Source of the DNA: Microvirga arsenatis
GTDB lineage: Bacteria > Pseudomonadota > Alphaproteobacteria > Rhizobiales > Beijerinckiaceae
DNA: 64,000 nt
Direction of reading: 5' to 3'
Assembly (NCBI RefSeq): GCF_009910705.1
Contig: NZ_JAAAXJ010000015.1
Span: 1 to 64,000, forward strand
The notes beneath the pieces are model-generated. The model did not search any database. It was not told the origin of the DNA and was given only the letters and a program-made list of their open reading frames with translations. Of the stretch, positions 39,847 to 48,678 are shown piece by piece; the stretch's first letter is position 1; every line of letters begins with the position of its first letter. The translations under genes were made by a program, and so were the position numbers.

Positions 39847-40017
39847 GGAAACCCTCTAGAACAGCGTTGTCGGTCGATCGGATAGGAAACCCGGAAAGCG
39901 TCGTTCGGTTCGGCTGCGGCAAAGCTTCTCTCCGCCTGTGCCCCGCCCGATGAAATGAACAGCCAGGGACGCGCCGGCGTGATAAAGATGCGTCTGCCTC
40001 CAAAACGCGATTCGATC

Positions 40018-40272
40018 ATGTCCGGTGTAGAACTCCTCGGCTTTGCGGCCGCTTTTCTGACGACGGTCTGCTGGCTGCCCCAGGCCTTCCGGACGATCCG
40101 CACCAAGGACACGAAGTCGCTTTCGCTGTTCGCCCAGAGCATCTTCACCCTCGGGGTCGGGCTCTGGCTGGTCTATGGCATCCTTGTCGGGTCGATGCCG
40201 ATCATCCTGTCCAATGGGGTGAATTTCATTCTCGTCGGCCTGATCCTGGCGCTGAAGGTGCGCTATGGCTAG
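40018..40272 (+). CDS. SemiSWEET-type sugar transporter
   Basis: An 84-residue protein with three transmembrane helices (VELLGFAAAFLTTVCWLPQAF, LSLFAQSIFTLGVGLWLVYGIL, ILSNGVNFILVGLILAL). The PQ motif is CWLPQAFRTIRTKD and a conserved Asn (LSNGVNF) lies in helix 3. SemiSWEETs dimerise to move mono- or disaccharides across the inner membrane. ATG 40018 fits the family's short N-terminus; an ATG at 39988 would add 10 residues. It overlaps the next gene by 8 bases, implying translational coupling. Confidence 0.87.
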   Translation: MSGVELLGFAAAFLTTVCWLPQAFRTIRTKDTKSLSLFAQSIFTLGVGLWLVYGILVGSMPIILSNGVNFILVGLILALKVRYG

Positions 40273-41068
40273 GATGAGCCGGCATCGGGAGTTCGCTGTG
40301 TTCCGGATCCTTGCCTCGTGCCTGCTCGGCCTCTCGCTGGTCTCCCTTCCCGTCCACGGGGCGTATGGGCAGGCGGCCCGTCGGGCCGAACCCGTCCGGC
40401 TGGAGGCGCAGCGCCCGGGCCGGACCGACGTGTACATCCTGTCCTTCGGCCTGTGGGGGCCGCAGAGCGTGTTCGAGAGCGAGGCCAGGGGCGCGGCGCG
40501 CATCCTCGAGCGGCTCTACGGATCGAAGGGGCGCACCATCGTCCGCTTCAACACCAAGCGCCAGGCGGGCGCGACGCCCCAGACCCTTCTCGCCGCCGCC
40601 GAGGCTGTGGGGCGCACGCTCGATCCGGCCGAGGACGTGGTGGTGCTCGTCCTCACCTCCCATGGCACGCCGGAGGGGATCGGGCTCGTCGCGGGCCGCG
40701 ATACGCGCCTCATCACGCCGGCCGACGTGGGACGGCTGCTCGACCGCACCGGGGCCCGTCACCGGGCGGTGATCGTTTCCGCCTGCTATTCCGGCATCTT
40801 CGCCCGGGCGCTGGCGGACGAGCGCACCCTCGTCATCACGGCGGCCGCAGCCGACAAGCCTTCCTTCGGCTGCCGGGACGGGGCGACCTGGACCTATTTC
40901 GGCGATGCCTTCTTCAACAAGGCCCTCCGGGCCGAAGCCCGGCTCGACGCCGCCTTCGAGCAGGCCCGCAGCCTCGTCACGCAGCGGGAGCGGCGGGAGG
41001 GCTTCGACCCCTCCAACCCGCAGATCGCGGGCGGCTCGCAGGTGCTGGCGCGTCTCGGCGCTCGGTAA
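40265..41068 (+). CDS. Secreted C13 (legumain/caspase-fold) family peptidase
   Basis: A 267-residue protein with a signal peptide (VFRILASCLLGLSLVSLPVHGAYGQ). A caspase-hemoglobinase-fold domain follows: LTSHGTPEGIGL gives catalytic His133 and VSACYSGIFA gives catalytic Cys174. Later segments (ERTLVITAAAADKPSFGCRDGATWTYFGDAFFNKAL) match the bacterial C13 family. Periplasmic or cell-surface cysteine protease; substrate unknown. The start overlaps the SemiSWEET stop by 8 bases, an unexpected pairing of transporter and protease. Confidence 0.87.
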   Translation: MARMSRHREFAVFRILASCLLGLSLVSLPVHGAYGQAARRAEPVRLEAQRPGRTDVYILSFGLWGPQSVFESEARGAARILERLYGSKGRTIVRFNTKRQAGATPQTLLAAAEAVGRTLDPAEDVVVLVLTSHGTPEGIGLVAGRDTRLITPADVGRLLDRTGARHRAVIVSACYSGIFARALADERTLVITAAAADKPSFGCRDGATWTYFGDAFFNKALRAEARLDAAFEQARSLVTQRERREGFDPSNPQIAGGSQVLARLGAR

Positions 41069-41151
41069 GGCAGCTTGCCCTTCTGCAGCTTGACATGGCG
41101 GCGGAGAGGGATAGGGCAGGGCGCTCCCGTCTCCTACCCGTCCCTTCCTCA

Positions 41152-41499
41152 ATGCTCATGAACCCTCACATCGCGCCCGTCCTGATGCTGATCGCCTCGA
41201 ACGTCTTCATGACCTTCGCCTGGTACGGACACCTGAAGTTCAAGGCATCGCCCCTGTGGCTCGCCGTCATGGCGAGCTGGGGCATCGCCTTCATCGAGTA
41301 CTGGTTCGCGGTACCGGCCAACCGGATCGGCTCCGCAGTCTATTCGGCCGCCGAGCTGAAGACCATGCAGGAGGTCATCACCCTCGCGGTGTTCGCAGGG
41401 TTCTCGGTGCTCTACCTCAAGGAGCCGCTGGGCTGGAACCACCTCGTCGGCTTCGGCCTCATCGCCGCCGGCGCCGCCTTCATCTTTCAGGGGCGCTGA
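41152..41499 (+). CDS. DMT family / DUF486 membrane protein
   Basis: A 115-residue protein with four transmembrane helices: APVLMLIASNVFMTFAWYGHL, LWLAVMASWGIAFIEYWFAVPANR, VITLAVFAGFSVLYLKEPLGW and LVGFGLIAAGAAFIF. FEYWFAVPANRIG and LKEPLGWNHL are family hallmarks. It resembles half of an EamA transporter and may dimerise; substrate unknown. An in-frame ATG at 41158 would remove two residues. It follows the C13 peptidase by 83 bases. Confidence 0.87.
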   Translation: MLMNPHIAPVLMLIASNVFMTFAWYGHLKFKASPLWLAVMASWGIAFIEYWFAVPANRIGSAVYSAAELKTMQEVITLAVFAGFSVLYLKEPLGWNHLVGFGLIAAGAAFIFQGR

Positions 41500-41508
41500 G
41501 CAGTCTCG

Positions 41509-42648
41509 TCAGGTCGCCGGCTTCATGCGCAGGATGCGGCCGTTGCGGGAATCCGTGAGCAGATAGACGAAGCCGTCCGGCCCCTGGCGCACGTCGCGGA
41601 TGCGTTCGCCGAGCTGCTGCAGCATCCGCTCCTCGCCCGTCACCCGGTTGCCGCTGGTCTCCAGCCGCGACACGAGCTTGCCCGCAAGCGCGCCGACGAG
41701 AATGCTGCCGCGCCAGGCCGGAAACTTGTCGCCCGTGTAGAAGGCCATGCCGGAGGGGGCGATGGAGGGATCCCAGAAATAGACCGGCTGCTCCAGGCCC
41801 GGCTTCGATGTGCCCTCGCCGATCTTCGCGCCCGAATAGTCGACCCCGTAGGAGATGACCGGCCAGCCGTAGTTCCGGCCCTTCTGCGGGATGTTGACCT
41901 CGTCGCCGCCGCGGGCGCCGTGCTCGACGGTCCAGAGCTCCCCCGTTGTGGGATGGAGGGCTGCCGATTGCAGGTTGCGATGGCCCAGCGACCAGATCTC
42001 CGGCCGCGTATCCTCGCGGTTCAGGAACGGGTTGCCCGGGGCGGCGCCTCCTTCGGGCTTGATGCGGACGATCTTGCCGATGTGGTTGGCCGGGTTCTGC
42101 GCCTGGCTGCGCAGGTCGAAGCGGTCGCCGAGGGTGACGAAGAGGTTGCCCTCGCGGTCGAAGACCAGGCGGGAGCCCCAGTGGTTGCTGCCGGTATGGG
42201 ACGGCTCCTGGCGGAAGATCACCTGCAGGTTTTCCAGGGCCGCGCCGTTCTCGGCAAGGCGCGCCCGCGCCACGCTGGTGCCCGCGCGGCCTTCGCCGCG
42301 GTCCTCGGCATAGCTCATGTAGACGAGGCGGTTGCGGGAGAAGCCGGGGTCGAGGGCGATGTCCAGAAGGCCGCCTTGCCCGCGCACCGCGATCGGCGGC
42401 AGGCCCCGGATCGGCTCGGAGAGGCCCCCGTTCGCATCGACGAGACGCAGGCGCCCGGCGCGCTCGCTCACCAGCATGCGGCCATCGGGAAGGAAGGCGA
42501 GTCCCCAGGGATTCTGCAGATCGCGGGCGACCGTCTCGACGATCACCTCCGCTTTCTCGGTCCGGAAGCGCTGGGTGTCCTGGGCCAGGGCGGGGGGAAG
42601 GGCACCGAGGGTCAGGGCGCAGGCCAGGGCCAGCCGAAGTCCGAGCAT
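41509..42648 (-). CDS. PQQ-dependent sugar dehydrogenase (soluble glucose/sorbosone type)
   Basis: A 379-residue periplasmic protein: signal peptide (LALACALTLGALPPALAQ), then a six-bladed propeller of the GSDH family. Conserved pieces seen are LQNPWGLAFLPDGRMLVSERAGRLRLV, GQGGLLDIALDPGF, SHTGSNHWGSRLVFDREG, WSLGHRNLQSAALHPTTGELWTVEHGARGGDEVN and RDVRQGPDGFVYLLTDSRNGRILRM. It oxidises aldose sugars using PQQ. Start ATG 42648 follows GGAGAGATCGCG. Convergent with the DUF486 gene, 9 bases apart. Confidence 0.9.
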   Translation of the reverse strand: MLGLRLALACALTLGALPPALAQDTQRFRTEKAEVIVETVARDLQNPWGLAFLPDGRMLVSERAGRLRLVDANGGLSEPIRGLPPIAVRGQGGLLDIALDPGFSRNRLVYMSYAEDRGEGRAGTSVARARLAENGAALENLQVIFRQEPSHTGSNHWGSRLVFDREGNLFVTLGDRFDLRSQAQNPANHIGKIVRIKPEGGAAPGNPFLNREDTRPEIWSLGHRNLQSAALHPTTGELWTVEHGARGGDEVNIPQKGRNYGWPVISYGVDYSGAKIGEGTSKPGLEQPVYFWDPSIAPSGMAFYTGDKFPAWRGSILVGALAGKLVSRLETSGNRVTGEERMLQQLGERIRDVRQGPDGFVYLLTDSRNGRILRMKPAT

Positions 42649-42728
42649 CGCGATCTCTCCGTCGTTTCGATGCCGGAGAGCTAGACTCCTGCGGCAGGGC
42701 GTCAACCGTGCCGCCGTTCAATCACGCG

Positions 42729-42920
42729 TTATCGCGGTGAAGTGATGTGGATGGCTTTCGTGTCCTGGGCCGAGAGCGTCTGCGTCGTCGCCATCACGGA
42801 AAGCGTCGCCAGTCCCATCAGCATGATCAGGGCCAGGGAGCAGCGGGTCTCCCGGCGCGGATCGAGGCGCTGGGCGCGGGACGACACGTGACAGGTGTTT
42901 CTGGCCTGGAAGGTTTTCAT
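42729..42920 (-). CDS. Small hypothetical protein, possibly secreted or membrane-anchored
   Basis: A 63-residue protein: a basic start (MKTFQARNTCHVSSRAQRLDPRRETR), then a hydrophobic helix (CSLALIMLMGLATLSVMATTQTLSAQ) and a short polar tail (DTKAIHITSPR). The helix is close to a signal peptide but sits unusually late. GGGGAAGAACC precedes the ATG at 42920. A perfectly spaced EcfG-type promoter (42962-42986) upstream supports it as a real, stress-induced gene. No family recognised. Confidence 0.5.
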   Translation of the reverse strand: MKTFQARNTCHVSSRAQRLDPRRETRCSLALIMLMGLATLSVMATTQTLSAQDTKAIHITSPR

Positions 42921-42961
42921 CGGTTCTTCCCCTAGCAACCGAACGATGATCACAAGAGGAA

Positions 42962-42986
42962 AACTTGTTTGATTCAAGAAAGTTCC
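42962..42986 (-). promoter_or_regulatory. Putative EcfG promoter of the 63-residue gene
   Basis: Minus strand: GGAAC (42986-42982), 17 bases, GTT (42964-42962). The motif ends 41 bases upstream of ATG 42920. It is the only match of this kind in the surrounding 10 kb that I could find by eye. Confidence 0.6.
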
Positions 42987-43060
42987 AGGGTGCGGCGAAA
43001 GTGCTGCTTGCGGAGTCTTGGCTAAGCCATTGTTAACTAATTATTAACCATTGTGGCAAG

Positions 43061-43474
43061 TCATTTGCCGGCAGCCGAGGTCACAACGACGGATGGCGCC
43101 GAGCGTTCCCGCGGCCCATGATGCACCGCCTCGATGTTGTGACCGTCCGGATCAATGGCGAAGGCCGCGTAGTAGCCAGGATGGTAAGAGCGCTCTCCAG
43201 GCCCGCCATTGTCACGCCCGCCAGCGCTGAGGGCCGCCGCGTGGAAGGCATGAACGCTCTCACGGTCCTTGGCCTGAAACGCAAGATGGACCCGTGAGAC
43301 GGGGCCGTCCGCCCTGTCGACCCACAGCTCGTCGCAGGCGAAGTGCTCCGGGCTCTCCGACGTGAAGTCATGACCCAAGGCCTGGAGGACGGCGCGGTAG
43401 AAGCGCCGGCTCGCCTCGAGATCGGAGACGCGCAGATGAACGTGGTCGATCAGGCGGCCTTGGTGACGTTGCAT
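43061..43474 (-). CDS. VOC-superfamily (glyoxalase-like) protein
   Basis: A 137-residue protein of the vicinal oxygen chelate fold: GRLIDHVHLRVSDLEASRRFYRAVLQALGH is the first beta-alpha-beta unit, with metal-type His (HVHLRV). RVHLAFQAKDRESVHAFHAAAL begins the second, and GYYAAFAIDPDGHNIEAVHH carries the conserved D(P)DGHNIE motif and terminal Glu. Function could be isomerase, dioxygenase or resistance protein; the sequence does not decide. It stands alone. Confidence 0.87.
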   Translation of the reverse strand: MQRHQGRLIDHVHLRVSDLEASRRFYRAVLQALGHDFTSESPEHFACDELWVDRADGPVSRVHLAFQAKDRESVHAFHAAALSAGGRDNGGPGERSYHPGYYAAFAIDPDGHNIEAVHHGPRERSAPSVVVTSAAGK

Positions 43475-43486
43475 GCGATCCTCCTT

Positions 43487-43589
43487 CCGTCATCCCGGGA
43501 CTGTACAGCAGAACCCGGGATCGTGTGACGAGTATGGCGCCTCATCCTGCTCGCGATCCCGGATCGGCTTGCGCCGTCCGGGATGACGG
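43487..43589. repeat. Intergenic inverted repeat (CCGTCATCCCGG element)
   Basis: CCGTCATCCCGG (43487-43498) and CCGGGATGACGG (43578-43589) are perfect 12-base inverted arms. Internal parts repeat the theme (GAACCCGGGATCG, GATCCCGGATCGG). The GTCATCCCGGG core is a frequent palindromic repeat in Hyphomicrobiales. It fills the gap between the VOC gene and the Bug-type receptor gene. Confidence 0.7.
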
Positions 43590-43601
43590 TTCGTGAAAAC
43601 C

Positions 43602-44582
43602 TCACTCGGCCTTGATTCCGGCCGTCTTGATGATCTCGGCCCAGGTCTGGATTTCCTTCTCGAGATAGGGCCTGAAAGCCTCCGGATTGCGCACGTTCAG
43701 GGTGAAGCCGAGCTTGGTGATGCGCTCCTTCACGTCGGGCCGGTTGAGGATCGCGATGATCGTGCCCGACAGCTTGTCGAGGACGGGCTTGGGCGTGTTC
43801 ACCGGGGCGAAGAAGGCGGCCCAGGATTCCGCATCCGCATTGGTGATGCCTTGCTCGCGTAAGGTGGGCACGTCGGGCGCCTGCGGGTTGCGCTGCGGGC
43901 TCGCGATGCCGATGGCCCGCATCTGGCCGGCCTGGAACTGGGAGAGAACGCTCGGCAGGGTCGAGTTCGACACGTCGATGCGCCCGCCCATGAGCTCGGT
44001 CACTAAGGGAGCGGCGCCCCGGAAGGGCACATGGGTCATCTTGGTGCCCGTGCGGGTCATGAAGAGCTCGGTCGCCAGATGCGAGCCGGAGCCCACGCCG
44101 GTCGAGCCGTAGTTCAGCTTGCCCGGGTCCTTCTTGGCGAGCTCGATCAGTTCGGGGATCGTCTTCACGGAGAGGTCGTTCTTCACCACGAAGACGTGCT
44201 CGAAGGCCCCGGCGCCGGCGAGCGGCGCAAAGTCCTTCACCGCGTCGTAGCCCGGCTCTTTCAGCAGGAACATGTTGTTCCCGTGGGTCTGGTTGTTGCC
44301 GAACACGATGGTGTAGCCGTCGGGATCCGCCTTGGCGACCGTGCGGGTGCCGACCGCCCCGGAAGCGCCGGCGATGTTCTCGACGACCACGTTCTGGCCG
44401 AGGGTCTTGCCCATCTCCTCCGCCACGATGCGGGCGATCACGTCCGTCGGGCCGCCGGCCGGATAGGGGACCACCATCTTGATGACGCGGGTGGGGAAAT
44501 CCTGGGCGGGGGCCGCCGTGGCGAAGAGGGCGGCACCGGCGAACAGGCCGAGGGCCAGGCGGCGGGTGAGGGCAGGGGTCAT
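43602..44582 (-). CDS. Bug-family tripartite tricarboxylate transporter receptor
   Basis: A 326-residue periplasmic solute-binding protein (TctC/Bug): signal peptide (ALGLFAGAALFATAAPAQ), then FPTRVIKMVVPYPAGGPTDVIARIVAEEMGKTLGQNVVVENIAGASGAVGTRTVAKADPDGYTIVFGNNQTH. The last carries the family's PAGGxxD and NxxGAxG signatures. DVPTLREQGI is also typical. The usual partners TctA and TctB are not adjacent, so this is an orphan receptor, as for most Bug proteins. Ligand unknown (di/tricarboxylate or aromatic acid). Confidence 0.92.
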   Translation of the reverse strand: MTPALTRRLALGLFAGAALFATAAPAQDFPTRVIKMVVPYPAGGPTDVIARIVAEEMGKTLGQNVVVENIAGASGAVGTRTVAKADPDGYTIVFGNNQTHGNNMFLLKEPGYDAVKDFAPLAGAGAFEHVFVVKNDLSVKTIPELIELAKKDPGKLNYGSTGVGSGSHLATELFMTRTGTKMTHVPFRGAAPLVTELMGGRIDVSNSTLPSVLSQFQAGQMRAIGIASPQRNPQAPDVPTLREQGITNADAESWAAFFAPVNTPKPVLDKLSGTIIAILNRPDVKERITKLGFTLNVRNPEAFRPYLEKEIQTWAEIIKTAGIKAE

Positions 44583-44682
44583 GGGCGGGGCGTCTCCTCA
44601 AAAACCCTGAGCACAGGGCTGTTTTGCTTGCTTGGGCGGCTTGGCCGGATTAGGGTCCGCCGCCGTCACGGTCCTGTTCTAA

Positions 44683-45906
<1,224 letters not shown>

Positions 45907-45946
45907 GGGCCAACGGGAGGGCTCAGAATTGAGCTTCTCCCCTGAG

Positions 45947-46052
45947 CCCTCATCCTGAGGAGGCCGTCAGGCCGTCTCGAAGGACGAGGGCGTCTCCGGC
46001 GAACGCTGGACCCTCCTTCGAGACGCAGCTGCGCTGCTCCTCAGGATGAGGG
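45947..46052. repeat. Dispersed inverted repeat, copy 2
   Basis: CCCTCATCCTGAGGAG (45947-45962) and its inverse within GCTCCTCAGGATGAGGG (46036-46052). The middle contains TCTCGAAGGACGAGGG and TCCTTCGAGACG, which pair with each other and are shared with copy 1 at 27008-27108. The repeat lies between the aminotransferase and the next gene. Confidence 0.8.
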
Positions 46053-46093
46053 CAGAGATTGATGAGACGATCTCCAGGGAGTACACCGTGCTG

Positions 46094-46369
46094 ATGAGCC
46101 TGCCGCGCACCTTCCATCCCGATCCCGCGGCAGAGCCCTACCGGGCCAATCCCGCCTCCACGCACCGCGTGAAGTTCGACGCCCGCGTCGACTTCACCAA
46201 TGGGGGCTACGTGGAGGCGAAGGACTTTCTGCTCGACATCGAGGGCGACAGCGTCGCCCCCGAGCGCCTGGCCGAGATGATCGTCTCGGCCATGAACCTC
46301 CTGCGCGCCGGCCCCGTGACCATCACGGCGATGCGCGTGGTGCGCAGGGGCGAGCACCAGGACGGGTGA
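46094..46369 (+). CDS. Hypothetical protein, 91 residues
   Basis: A soluble protein starting MSLPRTFHPDPAAEPYRANPASTHRVKFDARVDFTNGGYVEAKDFLLDIEGDSVAPERLAEMIVSAMNLLRAGPVTITAMRVVRRG. The alternation suggests a beta-alpha fold of unknown family. Upstream GGGAG (46077-46081) is 6 bases from an in-frame GTG at 46088 and 12 from ATG 46094; either could be used. It starts just after a dispersed repeat. Similar conserved hypotheticals occur in Methylobacteriaceae, I believe, but I cannot name a domain. Confidence 0.6.
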   Translation: MSLPRTFHPDPAAEPYRANPASTHRVKFDARVDFTNGGYVEAKDFLLDIEGDSVAPERLAEMIVSAMNLLRAGPVTITAMRVVRRGEHQDG

Positions 46370-46409
46370 AGGCTCTCTCCCGTCCTGATGCCTCTGTTCT
46401 GGCAGATTC

Positions 46410-48422
46410 TTAGAGCACGAACCAGCTTTTGCTGAGGTCGATGGCGCCCTTGAGCTTGATCACGGCCTCGGCCGCCCGGTCGCTGTCGGTGTTGAGATAG
46501 ACGTGGGTGTACCCCTTCGCCTTCTCGTAGCGCACCTGGCCTGCACGCGTGAATGCCTCGTCGTCTCCGATGAAGAAGAACTTCTGATCGCCACGCAGGC
46601 GGCTGTTGGCATCCACCAGCTTCAGGTCGAGCTTGTCCCCGCTGCGGCCTCGGAAATCGGTGATGGCATCGGCCCGGCTCTTCGAGGAACCCGTCTCCCG
46701 GTCGTCGAACACGAACACGTCCCGGCCCGTGCCGCCGGTGAGCGTGTCCCGGCCAAGCCCGCCCACGAGCCGGTCGTTGCCGTCGCCGCCATTGAGACGA
46801 TCGTTGCCTGCGTTGGCGATCATGATGTTGGCGAAGGCGTCGCCTGTCAGGCGGTCGGATCCCGCGCCGCCCGAGACCGTATCGGCGAGAGCCGTGTTGC
46901 GAGCCATGGTGCCGGCGCTCACATTGATCACATGCGGCACCACCCAGCTGACGCTGCCCTCGACGAGGCTGATGGTCACCGCCTTGGTGCCAGTGCTGGC
47001 ATAGGCATGATGGACGGACACGCTGCCATTGACCGGTGTCGCCGTCATGCTCGTGCCGTCGCCCCAAGTCACCGTCACGCTGGAGGCCGAACCCACGCCA
47101 AGCCGGGCCTCGACGAAACGGCCTTCCGCGATGGCCGCAGCATTCGCTTGATAGAGCAAGTCGACACGGAAGACATCGTCACGGTCGTTGCTGTCATCGG
47201 GTATTAGATTCGCGGCGGCGCTCACGAAGAGCGCATAGCGTCCGTCAGGGCTGAGTCGGGGGCTAATGCTGTAACTCTCGCCCTGAGTTCCATCGGCTGC
47301 GGTGGAGACGCGGGTGATTGCGCCGGTGACCAGATCCTTGAGGAAGATGTCAGTGTCGTTGTTGGTGTCACCAGCAACCAGATTGCTTGCATCACTCTCG
47401 AACGTCACAAAGCGCCCGTCAGGGCTAAACCGAGGGTCGCGGCTGTCACCACCGGTGGCCTCTGCTCCCGATGAAGTGGTGGAGAGCCGCGTGACTGCAC
47501 CGGTGACCAGATCCTTGAGGAAGACGTCCCTTTCGCCGTTGGTGTCTCCCTCCACCAGATTGCCGGCGGCGCTGTCGAACACCACGTACCGTCCGTCAGC
47601 ACTGACCTTGGGATTGCTGCTGCTGCCGCCGGCGGCCTCTGCTCCCGATGATGTGGTCGAGACACGGATGATCTTACCGGAAGCCAGTTCCTTGAGGAAG
47701 ATGTCCCCCCGACCGTTGGTGTCCCCCTCCACCAGATTGCCGGCTGCGCTGTCGAACACCACGTACCGCCCGTCAGCACTGATCATGGGATTGTTGCTGC
47801 CGCCACCGGTGGCTTCTGCTCGCGATGAGGTGGTCGAGACGCGGGTGACTGCGCCGGAGATTAGATCCTTGAGGAAGACGTCTGTCTGGCCGTTCGTATC
47901 TCCGTCGACCAAATTGTTGGCGGCGCTCGTAAAAACGACAAGGCGTCCATCGGGGCTAAACTCATAGGCAAAGCTCCTGCCGCCGGTGGCCTCTGCTCCC
48001 GATGAAGTGGTCGAGACGCGGGTGACTGCGCCGGTGACCAGATCCTTGAGGAAGACGTCAGTGTTGCTGTTGGTGTCTCCCTCCACCAGATTGCTGGCGT
48101 CGCTATCGAACACCACGTAACGTCCGTCAGGGCTGAATGCAGGATAGCCGCTGCTGCTGTTGGCCTCTGCTCCCGATGAGCTGGTGGAGACACGGGTGAT
48201 TGCGCCGGTGACCAGATCCTTGAGGAAGATGTCCGCCTGGTCGTTTGTATCCCCAGGCACCAGATTGCTGGCGGTGCTTGTAAACAGCACATAACGGCCG
48301 TCAGCGCTCATTACGGCATCGTCGCTATCTCTGTTGCTTTGGGCCCCATCCGCTGCGACTGAGATGCGTGTGAGGATGTTCGACTGGGTGGGCCGGAGAA
48401 AGGATTGGACTGTCAGGAACAT
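46410..48422 (-). CDS. RTX secreted protein with seven propeller repeats
   Basis: A 670-residue protein. Residues about 15-420 are seven repeats of 56-59 residues with the core S(P/A)DGRYVVFDSxAxNLVxGDTNxxxDxFLKDLVTGAVTRVSTTSSGAEA. This is the PD40/TolB-like blade, and seven blades would close a beta-propeller. A PKD-like segment (SSVTVTWGDGTSMTATPVNGSVSVHHAYASTGTKAVTISL) follows. Then come RTX nonapeptides (GGAGSDRLTGD, GGDGNDRLVGGLGRDTLTGGTGRDVFVFDD) and a serralysin-like C-terminal secretion domain. There is no signal peptide, so type I secretion is expected. Start ATG 48422 is chosen over an unsupported upstream extension. Confidence 0.85.
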   Translation of the reverse strand: MFLTVQSFLRPTQSNILTRISVAADGAQSNRDSDDAVMSADGRYVLFTSTASNLVPGDTNDQADIFLKDLVTGAITRVSTSSSGAEANSSSGYPAFSPDGRYVVFDSDASNLVEGDTNSNTDVFLKDLVTGAVTRVSTTSSGAEATGGRSFAYEFSPDGRLVVFTSAANNLVDGDTNGQTDVFLKDLISGAVTRVSTTSSRAEATGGGSNNPMISADGRYVVFDSAAGNLVEGDTNGRGDIFLKELASGKIIRVSTTSSGAEAAGGSSSNPKVSADGRYVVFDSAAGNLVEGDTNGERDVFLKDLVTGAVTRLSTTSSGAEATGGDSRDPRFSPDGRFVTFESDASNLVAGDTNNDTDIFLKDLVTGAITRVSTAADGTQGESYSISPRLSPDGRYALFVSAAANLIPDDSNDRDDVFRVDLLYQANAAAIAEGRFVEARLGVGSASSVTVTWGDGTSMTATPVNGSVSVHHAYASTGTKAVTISLVEGSVSWVVPHVINVSAGTMARNTALADTVSGGAGSDRLTGDAFANIMIANAGNDRLNGGDGNDRLVGGLGRDTLTGGTGRDVFVFDDRETGSSKSRADAITDFRGRSGDKLDLKLVDANSRLRGDQKFFFIGDDEAFTRAGQVRYEKAKGYTHVYLNTDSDRAAEAVIKLKGAIDLSKSWFVL
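47150..48370 (-). repeat. Tandem 177-bp coding repeats
   Basis: Within the preceding gene the string CAGATCCTTGAGG (or a one-to-two-base variant) recurs at about 47331, 47508, 47685, 47862, 48039 and 48213, spacings of 177, 177, 177, 177 and 174 bases (59 or 58 codons). DNA identity between inner units is high enough that copy number may change by recombination. Confidence 0.85.
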
Positions 48423-48626
48423 GGCGGCTTCTCGGCAAGCAGGCAGGGCACAATGAGGGTTCAGGTCTATTTGCAACCTGGAAACCTTCCCCAGCGCAAC
48501 TCTCTGAATGGAGGGGAATGGGCACTCCAAGGCATCAGAATCGCCAGCTTGGTGGTACTCCGCAAGGACAGCGCTCAAAATGCGAAGTGTTGCTGGGTAA
48601 GGATCCTTGCACCGACCTTGATGCAG

Positions 48627-48653
48627 AAAGGGCCGCTCACGCGGCCCTTTTCG
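48627..48653. terminator. Intrinsic terminator between two RTX genes
   Basis: AAAGGGCCGC (48627-48636), loop TCAC, GCGGCCCTTT (48641-48650), followed on plus by TCGTTT and on minus by CTGC after TTT. It sits 26 bases downstream of the 948-residue RTX gene (minus strand), so it should end that transcript. Confidence 0.8.
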
Positions 48654-48678
48654 TTTGCTGATCGGCTGTTCGGATGCC

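Noticed and set aside
47150-48370. Regularly spaced repeats that could suggest a CRISPR-like or satellite array
   Set aside because: Units are 177 bases, in one continuous reading frame, and encode propeller blades; they are coding repeats.
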